Position numbers and translations under genes: made by a program. Positions 54,047-61,342 of a stretch of 64,000 bases of DNA are shown in pieces. The notes under the pieces are model-generated. The model was not told the origin of the DNA. It saw nothing but the letters and a program-made list of their open reading frames with translations, and did not search any database. The DNA comes from an uncultured Bacteroides sp. (GTDB taxonomy: Bacteria; Bacteroidota; Bacteroidia; Bacteroidales; Bacteroidaceae), in the NCBI GenBank assembly GCA_958477465.1, contig CAUEFX010000006.1, positions 1-64,000 of the forward strand, written 5' to 3'. Positions within the stretch are counted from its first letter, which is position 1. Each line of letters opens with the position of its first letter.

Positions 54047-54090
54047 GTGGATTGTTCTGTCTTTGTTGTGTTTTGTGAATCTTAGTCGGG

Positions 54091-54171
54091 TTTCTCGTAG
54101 AGGAAGACGTTGTTTCTCGTAGAGAAACGGGGTGAAACTCTACGAGGAACCGACCGTTTCTCTACGAGAAA
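54091..54171. repeat. four copies of CTCGTAGAG/CTCTACGAG forming nested hairpins
   Basis: The 9-mer CTCGTAGAG occurs near 54094 and 54116 and its complement CTCTACGAG near 54138 and 54160, about 22 bp apart each time. The second copy (GTTTCTCGTAGAGAAAC) is itself a near-perfect palindrome and pairs with the fourth copy. It can act as a terminator for the peptidase gene (AAAAA follows, not T), or be a palindromic repeat element. Confidence 0.75.
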
Positions 54172-54423
54172 AATACCGTATATTTAAACATGTTGATATT
54201 CAGTGACTTATGAAACCGGTAAAATGTGTGCTATTTTTACCATTGACATCTGTGTTTTTGAGGCTCTTGGCGAGCCGTTTATAGAGGATGTTTGAGTATT
54301 TCCGGCATCTCCGGCATCTCCACTTTTTCTGTGATGATATCTTCTGCCCCATAACCGGCGTGTGAAGAAGAATGCGTTGTCGATGAGGTTAGGCTATTCC
54401 GGCCTCTTTTTATTAAAACATAC

Positions 54424-54565
54424 TACATCTTTTTTTGAAAGATGCTATATGTTTTTCTGAAAGATGTTATATGTTTTTTTAAAAGATACTAAGTCTTTTT
54501 CTGAAGGATGCTATATGTTTTTTCAAAAGACGTTATGTGTTTTTCGGAAGCATATTACATCTTTC
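54424..54565 (-). repeat. array of seven 22-bp T-tract repeats
   Basis: Seven units with the base before each T run at 54429, 54451, 54473, 54495, 54517, 54539 and 54561, an exact 22-bp period. Units read AAAGATG-x-TATATG-T6-like and are the reverse complement of the units at 21655-21768. No reading frame of note. Confidence 0.88.
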
Positions 54566-54704
54566 AAAGTGTGGATGCGAAGCTCTTTTCCATTTAAATT
54601 AGATGTAACTTATTTTCTTGTTATTGGTACTAATAACGCTTTGTCTTGAAAAAAGAAGAAAAGGTGCATTTTTCTAACATATATTTTGTCCGGTTTTGTC
54701 TTTT

Positions 54705-54982
54705 AGGGTTCACAAGGTTCAGGGTTCACCCTTGAACCCTTCTTTTCGTGATATTATTATTTTTAGAATTGATAATCAATTTGTTAGCAAATGTTGTGCA
54801 GTTTTGTATCTTATTTTTATAAAAATAGTAAAAAGAGTTTTTCTGCTATTATTATTGGGAAAGTTTTTAACATGGTCAATTTGTGGCTTACTATATCTTT
54901 TTCTTTACATTAAATGAATGTAGCACTTTTTTTTCTTACGGCAAGAAGGGTTCAAAGGTGAACCCTGAACCTTGTGAACCCT
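54705..54982. repeat. 278-bp element with 40-bp inverted terminal arms
   Basis: The left arm (54705-54744, starting AGGGTTCACAAGG) and the right arm (54943-54982, ending CCTTGTGAACCCT) are inverted copies with one mismatch in 40. Each arm also contains an 8-bp hairpin (AGGGTTCA/TGAACCCT). The 198-bp interior is AT-rich and has no gene. A miniature inverted-repeat element or an invertible segment. No target duplication was seen at the edges. Confidence 0.85.
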
Positions 54983-55228
54983 ACTGTTCTATTATCTGTT
55001 TGATAGTTAATTGTTTATGGCGTTATATCGTGTTTTGCAAAATACTTGTAAAACACCTTTTTGGAAGAGTTTTTGTAACAAAAACGGATTTCTTTTCATT
55101 CTCCTTTTTTGTCAGATGCGTTTTTGTCGTATTTGATTATTTTGTATGTATTATTCACGAAATATTCATCCTGTTGAATCACGGATGCCGTTTCTGTGCT
55201 GTTTTTTAGAGGCGGAGTAATGGATTTC

Positions 55229-55258
55229 AAAATGCCTTTTTCTCTTGAAAGGCATTTT
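55229..55258. terminator. terminator of the abiE pair
   Basis: Perfect 11-bp stem AAAATGCCTTT (55229-55239) / AAAGGCATTTT (55248-55258), 18 bp downstream (minus strand) of the stop codon of the detached AbiEii C-terminus. Confidence 0.8.
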
Positions 55259-55275
55259 ATCTGAAAATTTGATTT

Positions 55276-55990
55276 TTACATAACTCTCACTCGTTCTTGC
55301 AGCTCTCTCATTTTCTGCATAAGTGCATCAAACTCCAATGATTCACCATAAATGAAGAAACCTAACAAGACTTTCTGCATCAGTATCTTCGCCATCAAAA
55401 CTTTCACCTATTAGAGAACGAATCTGCCGCAACTTCGTAGGTTCATCCATTGAAAGGCAACTAATCTCTATCTTTACACGTGGAGGAATATAATTGATCG
55501 TATCTTCAAGAATCGATGGATAGTGTAATAGGATTACAGTAGGATCCTTGTCTGAATCTATAGGTTGCCATTCTCCATTTTTATCCTGGACTTGAGATAC
55601 ATTCTCTATACTGTACCCGGAAATTCCCATTTCTTTCAAGCGGGTATCTAATTGAGCAGAAAGTGTCTCATGAATATATGCTCGTGACATTTTGCGTAAT
55701 TTCTCACGCTGACTTTTACCGGTCTTCTCAATACCAAAGAATGAATGACTGATTGCCAAGTCAATGTCTTCAGAGAAACGCTCTATGATATTAAACCCTT
55801 TTGATAATGATGTTCCGCCTTTGAATATTAAAGAATCACGGCAATCTGTTTGGAATAATGCCTTCAATGTAACAGTTACCCACCAGTCTTTTTCAATAGC
55901 AACTTGATTAACACCAAGGTGTTCGGTTTCTGTCTGCTGTAACATTGCCAAACGATCCACTATTTCATTGTTTAACCACAATTTTCCCAT
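55276..55990 (-). pseudogene. AbiEii/AbiGii-type nucleotidyltransferase toxin with internal deletion
   Basis: The open frame (55343-55990, 215 codons) carries the nucleotidyltransferase core: KDWWVTVTLKALF, the substrate loop IFKGGTSLSKGF and the metal site SEDIDLAI. It ends abnormally at DAESLVRFLHLW. In the next frame the minus strand resumes with FIYGESLEFDALMQKMRELQERVRVM and stops at 55276, right before the terminator; this looks like the true C-terminus. Relatives are about 280-310 residues, so a central segment of perhaps 60-70 residues is missing with a frame change. The toxin is probably inactive. Confidence 0.75.
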
Positions 55991-56004
55991 AATCTAAGTC
56001 TATT

Positions 56005-56613
56005 TTAAGCGGTTAGCATTGGTTTTATAATTCGTTTCATCCATACAGGCATCATATCAATGTCCTTAACTAAATTCTCCTTATCGGATTCTTTTGACAC
56101 CAATTGCCGGATGACATTCAATTCACTTTCTCCTATATTCTCTTTTTTCAGAGCTTTAAGTGCCTGAACAAGTAAAGAGATGAGACGAGTACCATAACAG
56201 AAATTTTTGGGTACACCTCGCTTTAATACTACTTTTCTATTGGATAGGTTTACAGTTCTTTCACTTCCAGTAGTTAAGTATGTGTAATTCATTGGCACTT
56301 GAGTTGATAGTCCTAATGCATTCAATGCTGTCATACCAGATGGTAAGACCTCTGCATTATCTCTGGTAGCAATTGCTTGTACAATCTTATCAACTGAGGG
56401 CAGTACAACACCGAATTTGCTTTTTCTCGGTTTGGCATATATCCCATGTGCAATTTTTACAAGTATACCTTCGGTCGTTAACTCAGACAAAATGCTTCCC
56501 ACAAATTCTGTGTGGTATTCAGGAAAATCAGACCTGAACAAAATGCAATCTTCTGGTATCGCTTCTATGCGTTGCTTAAGAGTAATACTATCTATAGAAT
56601 ATTCATTAGTCAT
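56005..56613 (-). CDS. AbiEi-type antitoxin / transcriptional regulator (DUF6088)
   Basis: A 202-residue protein with an N-terminal winged helix (SITLKQRIEAIPEDCILFRSDF, then VGSILSELTTEGILVKIAHGIYAKP) and a C-terminal domain (LPSGMTALNALGLSTQVPMNYTYLTTGSERTVNL) as in AbiEi-like antitoxins, which repress their own promoter and neutralise a nucleotidyltransferase partner. It precedes the toxin gene by 14 bp. ATG 56613 chosen over the TTG at 56643. It may persist after toxin decay. Confidence 0.82.
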   Translation of the reverse strand: MTNEYSIDSITLKQRIEAIPEDCILFRSDFPEYHTEFVGSILSELTTEGILVKIAHGIYAKPRKSKFGVVLPSVDKIVQAIATRDNAEVLPSGMTALNALGLSTQVPMNYTYLTTGSERTVNLSNRKVVLKRGVPKNFCYGTRLISLLVQALKALKKENIGESELNVIRQLVSKESDKENLVKDIDMMPVWMKRIIKPMLTA

Positions 56614-57220
56614 TCTACCTTTGAAATTTTGATGATTTTTCAAATGCGAAGATATGAAAATGATTTAAATAAATGAGAAATTACCAAGTAATTTATTCGT
56701 TTGACTCGAAATATATTACTTTGTACATAGTTCTAATTTAAGCGGACTTTATTATTCAGTAATACAAAAAAAAAGTTTGCTTTTTTCTCTCTTTGCTGAC
56801 ACAACCCCTCTAATATTTTCTGCCTTATCCTACTTGCCTCGTATGTATTCAGTCTAAACGCAAGGGCAATAATCACTTCGAGATTGTAGGAGGTCGCCCA
56901 ACTTACAGAAGTTGCCTTTTGTGGTTACAAAATTAGTTATCAGCGAGTTATATATTGATATGCAAACTGATGCAGAACGATGAAACGTTCCCATTTTCCA
57001 ACTTTTTAACTTAATGCGTTATATATCAGTTCTTAACGACAATATTCGCTTTTTTTGCTCCGAGAACCGTAATTTTACCGGAAAAAGCCGTGATTCTTGG
57101 GTGATAACAGCGGAATTCCTTTGTTGGGCGTATTAATGTGATTGTTTTCTTTGAAAAGAGTTGTATTTGATTGATTTTTAATTAATTTTGTACTATTGGA
57201 AAAACTGAAACAATACACAA
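56614..57220. other. intergenic spacer, about 600 bp
   Basis: No credible gene. GTTATATAT occurs twice in a similar setting (near 56946 and 57018). A short open stretch near 56851-56920 reads QSKRKGNNHFEIVGGRPTYR but was not recognised. TAATTTTG at 57183-57190 matches TAnnTTTG, 31 bp before the next ATG, without a well-placed -33 box. Confidence 0.4.
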
Positions 57221-58105
57221 ATGAAACAGACTGGATGCACCATCACCTTTTTATCTTTTTTTATTATGGCTTTTGGGGCATGCACGTCCAGATCGGATGA
57301 GGTTGTGACAATTCTTGAACGGGCAGATTATGGCTTGCTGCTGACGCTGGCACTTGATAGAAAGAGTAGCCCCGCCTCTGCTAATTCCTCCATCGCTTTT
57401 GCTGTTGATCATTTCGAAAAGAACAGTGACAAACAGGCACACTACAGAGCATTGCATTTGGAAAAAGAAAAAGCACAGATTGAAATGGAGAATAGGATAT
57501 TGCAATTGGGGGCGGCTATAGCGATGTCCGTCCTGTTTCTGCTTGTAGCCTGTTATTTTTATAATAGGCATGGGTATGTAAAACTGAAGATAGGGCAGAT
57601 CGGAAAAACAGTAAAGAAAGGTAATAGACGGGTTGTCGTATTTTTGAATGATATATGCAGGTATAGGCAGCCGAATGATGAAAGAGCAAAGGAGATGTAT
57701 GCTAAAATCAAAGACCTGAGCTATCAAATAAATCGCCTGACGAAAGAAAATGTAGAACTTCGCAGCAAAATAGGGGTGAGCGAACTTGTAAAGATATTGA
57801 AGAATGGAACTGCCATAACCGAAAAAATGACTTCTAAAGAATGGGATAAAATATTCAATTTGGTCAACTGTCTGCATTTAGATCTTCTCATTAGATTGAA
57901 AGAAGAACATACTCAATTAACAAAACGCGATATTGAACTCTTGGCTTTAATATTATTAGGATTTACCTCCAAAGAGTTGATGGCCGTTTTTGACAGCAAG
58001 GATATTCATACTATTTTCAAGGCGAAATCCCGGCTGAAAGAGCGCCTGAAACTAAAGAAAGAGGAGTCTTTAGATGAATTTCTTCAAAAAGTGCAGGAAA
58101 TTTAA
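57221..58105 (+). CDS. membrane-anchored protein with coiled coil and C-terminal LuxR-like HTH, lacking TPRs
   Basis: A 294-residue protein: N-terminal signal or lipobox-like segment (FGACTSR), a short periplasmic part, a coiled-coil approach (RALHLEKEKAQIEMENRILQL), one transmembrane helix (about 98-118, AAIAMSVLFLLVACYFYN), a cytoplasmic coiled coil (about 150-190) and a C-terminal HTH (TKRDIELLALILLGFTSKELMAVFDSKDIHTIFKAKSRLKERL). Bacteroides TPR-sensor proteins end the same way but have several hundred residues of periplasmic TPRs; here only about 75 residues remain. Probably regulates the operon starting at 58563, inferred from position. Confidence 0.7.
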   Translation: MKQTGCTITFLSFFIMAFGACTSRSDEVVTILERADYGLLLTLALDRKSSPASANSSIAFAVDHFEKNSDKQAHYRALHLEKEKAQIEMENRILQLGAAIAMSVLFLLVACYFYNRHGYVKLKIGQIGKTVKKGNRRVVVFLNDICRYRQPNDERAKEMYAKIKDLSYQINRLTKENVELRSKIGVSELVKILKNGTAITEKMTSKEWDKIFNLVNCLHLDLLIRLKEEHTQLTKRDIELLALILLGFTSKELMAVFDSKDIHTIFKAKSRLKERLKLKKEESLDEFLQKVQEI

Positions 58106-58562
58106 TTTGAAATTGTCCACTAAATATGCGATTTTTGGACGTAATCTTTTGATTCATAATATTATAACCTGTCCACCTCTGTAATTGCAATAAATGCAAA
58201 TTAATTACTTAGCTTTGTAGCATGCTACTACAAACATTGAAGATATGAAATCACGTGCTATCTATTATTCTTGATTTGTTTGGGCTTATATGTGTTTTTT
58301 ATACATACAAATAATTCTTTTGGGCATTGTTTGGAAAAAGTAGATTTGATGGCTTTCGGACGGGTAATGTGTTGATAGAGCTAATCGTTTTATCGCTAAT
58401 TATACCTATTCATCGTTTCTCTTGAAAAAGAAATTATCTAATTAAAAATTAGGGAAGTGAGTGGCGCTATACTCCAAGAGAGGATGTTTATTGGAACTCT
58501 CTGTTTTGCAGGGTGGCTATATCGGTTAGTTTGGATGAAATGAATAATAACAGTTATAAATT
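58106..58562. other. intergenic spacer before the secreted-protein operon
   Basis: About 450 bp with no gene. It contains the perfect 12-bp palindrome GTAGCATGCTAC (58217-58228), a possible operator, and an AT-rich region likely to carry the operon promoter. No full TAnnTTTG box with a spaced TTTG was found. Confidence 0.4.
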
Positions 58563-60299
58563 ATGAGGAAGTATATCTATTTAACAATCGTTGTTCTATT
58601 TACTTTTAGTGTGTCTTTGAATGCACAAGAAATAGAAATATTGTCTTTTTTTGATAAATTTGAGGTCGGAACTCCTGCTAAGGTGGAAACAATTCTTCCT
58701 AAAACAGAAAGAATCAGTAGCAGACATAGAGGTAATATTACTGCTAATATATCACCGGATATACCGGACAGTATGCGTATTTGCATTGATGTGGCTGTTA
58801 GTAATTGGGAGAGCTATTTGGATAATGATGCAATGATTGTTTTGGACTTTGCATACGAGGATCTTGCTGGAGATTATGATATTGGTACTGATGTCATCTA
58901 CTTGACAGATCAAGAAAATCAAACGCTTTATCCACTATGTTTGGCTAAGTTTTTAGGATTATATGACCAAAAGGAGGATTTGGATGGTACTATATATATA
59001 AATAAGCAGACAAAATGGGATTGCGGATATAGTAATCAAATTAAATCTGGAACTAATAATCTGACTTATGCTATCTTTCGAAGTATAGCACACATTGTGG
59101 GCTTCGGATCGAGTGTGAGAGATAGAGGAGGATCACAAGGAATCACATTTGAATCTATTTATGGATATTCTGTCTTTGACAGACTGGTTTTCACATCTAC
59201 AAGAAGATTGGAGGAGATTCCCAATTCTAGGAGAGAAAATCAAGAACTGAAAGACTTCTGCTTATCCAATTTGGGGATAGTTTATGCATTGAAGAATAAT
59301 GCTGCTTATCAGTTGTATGCTCCTTCAACAGGATTTGAATCTTATCAATCATTACAATATTTTAATGATAAGAACTCTCTGATGTCTTATGATTTACAAA
59401 GTGGAGAGAAATTTTTGCGAGTGGATGATAGAACCTTGGAGGTACTTCATGTCATAGGGTGGGTTACTCGGGAACCGGCAAATGTTAAAATTGTAGCTGA
59501 AGGCTTGAGTGATGATGGGATTGGATCTGCTTCTCAAAGTTATAATTTAAAGGTAGAGAACTATTCCAGTTATTCAATTGGTCAGCCTCGGTGGATATAT
59601 ACTTTACCATTAAAAAATGGAGGGGAAGAGATTGTTGCTACGTCTAATAGTTCAACTTTTACAATTCCGGTAATTGAGAGTTTGGATAAGTATATTATTA
59701 ATGTAGATGGTGATATTAATGGATTAATCACATTTAAATGTATTATGGATGAAAAGGAGGTGGTTGTTCGGTATAATATAACTCTGGAGTTGAAACCTAA
59801 AATTATTTCTTATAGTGAAATTATTAAGACTATAAATAAAACGAATACTGCGTACAGCGTAGACTTTACCGTTCATTATCGGGGGAAGGACTATATAGAT
59901 GTGGGGGTGATTGAAGAGTATTCGTCAATTTTAAAAATGGAAATATTTAGAGAACCATACGTGGCACATGTACATAGAGGTAGTATCAATGTAGATAATT
60001 ATGCATGGTTGGTATTGCGTGTTGATAATCAGTATGGAAGAGATGAAGTTGTCATTACTTTAGAGAATTTGGTTAATAGTTCTAATGAAGGTTATAATTT
60101 TGATTTAACAGGAAATTCACAAATTCCTCGTGAGTTAATGAATGCTTCTTTTATAAAAGTATATACGAAAGAAGGCAAATATATTATGCAGATTGTTGGG
60201 GCGGATGATTTATATAAACTTGATAAGGAAATTTATATACTTCAACTCTATGGCGACGATGGTATTTGTTTTAAAACAACAAAATATATAAAAATGTAA
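58563..60299 (+). CDS. secreted protein with degenerate zincin-like domain, Ig-like domain and sorting-like tail
   Basis: A 578-residue protein with signal peptide (FTFSVSLNAQ). Residues about 40-300 follow matrixin-like zincins (DSMRICIDVAVSNWESYL, then RSIAHIVGFGSS at 173-184), but where HExxH is expected it has R-S-I-A-H, so two of three key residues are lost. About 310-420 is a beta-sandwich (QPRWIYTLPLKNGGEEIVATSNSSTFTIPV) also found in the partial gene at 63589. The last about 60 residues look like a type IX tail. One base overlaps the next gene (TAATG). Function unknown; a binding role is possible. Confidence 0.65.
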   Translation: MRKYIYLTIVVLFTFSVSLNAQEIEILSFFDKFEVGTPAKVETILPKTERISSRHRGNITANISPDIPDSMRICIDVAVSNWESYLDNDAMIVLDFAYEDLAGDYDIGTDVIYLTDQENQTLYPLCLAKFLGLYDQKEDLDGTIYINKQTKWDCGYSNQIKSGTNNLTYAIFRSIAHIVGFGSSVRDRGGSQGITFESIYGYSVFDRLVFTSTRRLEEIPNSRRENQELKDFCLSNLGIVYALKNNAAYQLYAPSTGFESYQSLQYFNDKNSLMSYDLQSGEKFLRVDDRTLEVLHVIGWVTREPANVKIVAEGLSDDGIGSASQSYNLKVENYSSYSIGQPRWIYTLPLKNGGEEIVATSNSSTFTIPVIESLDKYIINVDGDINGLITFKCIMDEKEVVVRYNITLELKPKIISYSEIIKTINKTNTAYSVDFTVHYRGKDYIDVGVIEEYSSILKMEIFREPYVAHVHRGSINVDNYAWLVLRVDNQYGRDEVVITLENLVNSSNEGYNFDLTGNSQIPRELMNASFIKVYTKEGKYIMQIVGADDLYKLDKEIYILQLYGDDGICFKTTKYIKM

Positions 60300-61330
60300 T
60301 GAGGCTGATTTTATTAATATTATTTATAGCTTGTCCTTTCTGTAATATTTGTCCACAACTGGAGATTCAAGGCAGGCTTAAGGCGGGTGGGGCTATTCAA
60401 AGAGACGGCGTTCTTTTGGAGGAAGATGTATGTGTGTTCTCTTTTGGGGGTGGCGATACTTATGGCAGTTGGGGGGTTCATTTGGACGGTAAGACGGAAA
60501 CTTATATCGTGAAAAAGCAAGACTATCATTATGGATCTTTCTCTTTTTCTCTGAAAGAGTTGAATATACAACATCTAACGAATAACATTAAGTCTGGTTT
60601 AAAACGGTATGTTTTTGAGAATGATTCTTCTGTCTATTTTAGAGGAAATATTATTTTTCAAAATATTACCAGTCGTATAGTCGCTTGTTTTCCCATACGG
60701 TTGAATTTACTTCCATCCAGACCGATTCTGAAAAATGTAACTTTAGAGTGTGACGGATTTGATTGGGACCAATATCTACTTACAAATCCGATATTGAACT
60801 TTTATTTCACTTCTTCGCGTGAAAAAAAATATCTTATTAAGTGTGGAGAGGAAGGTCGGTCGTATATTGCTGTAAAATTCTATTATCCGTTTGAGAAAGT
60901 AGAAATAAATGCAGGTATTAAGAACATGTTCTTTGACAATATGATTATTGGATGGGATGATTATTATGTATTGGAACATCATAATGATTATGGTTCTGTA
61001 GCATCATTAGATACGATACGGATGCATAAGTGGGTGAATGATCCGGAGTTATTGAAAGAGTATGAGAAATGGTTAGAACTGGAGACATCCGTAAAGGTGC
61101 AGAGTAAAGATACGGATGGTGTATATTATGTTCACTCAAAGCAGACATTGTATATCCAAGGGGTATTGGGACAGAAAGATATCAAAATATTGAATATCGA
61201 TGGAACTATAATACGACATTTGCAAACCTTTGATCAGAGAATATACCTTCCAAATCTGAAGAGAGGTATTTATATTGCTTGTGTAACGGCCAATAAGGCT
61301 GTTATAACTCGAAAATTTTTGGTTAACTAA
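60299..61330 (+). CDS. secreted protein of unknown function with sorting-like tail
   Basis: A 343-residue protein with signal peptide (LLILFIACPFCNICPQ). The body is beta-rich and unrecognised (FSFGGGDTYGSWGVHLDGKTETYIV; a stretch of aromatic strands to about 265). The C-terminal about 70 residues (VYYVHSKQTLYIQGVLGQKDIKILNIDG...GIYIACVTANKAVITRKFLVN) have the beta-sandwich pattern of type IX tails. Starts inside the previous stop codon (TAATG), so translation is coupled, and ends 12 bp before the next gene. Confidence 0.65.
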   Translation: MRLILLILFIACPFCNICPQLEIQGRLKAGGAIQRDGVLLEEDVCVFSFGGGDTYGSWGVHLDGKTETYIVKKQDYHYGSFSFSLKELNIQHLTNNIKSGLKRYVFENDSSVYFRGNIIFQNITSRIVACFPIRLNLLPSRPILKNVTLECDGFDWDQYLLTNPILNFYFTSSREKKYLIKCGEEGRSYIAVKFYYPFEKVEINAGIKNMFFDNMIIGWDDYYVLEHHNDYGSVASLDTIRMHKWVNDPELLKEYEKWLELETSVKVQSKDTDGVYYVHSKQTLYIQGVLGQKDIKILNIDGTIIRHLQTFDQRIYLPNLKRGIYIACVTANKAVITRKFLVN

Positions 61331-61342
61331 AAAATATTGCGT

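Noticed and set aside
54424..54565. Possible CRISPR array
   Set aside because: A 22-bp period leaves no spacer of useful length, the units are degenerate throughout and no cas gene is near.
56851..56920. Short frame reading QSKRKGNNHFEIVGGRPTYR as a possible transposase remnant
   Set aside because: Too short and without a motif I can place; kept only as a note in the spacer entry.
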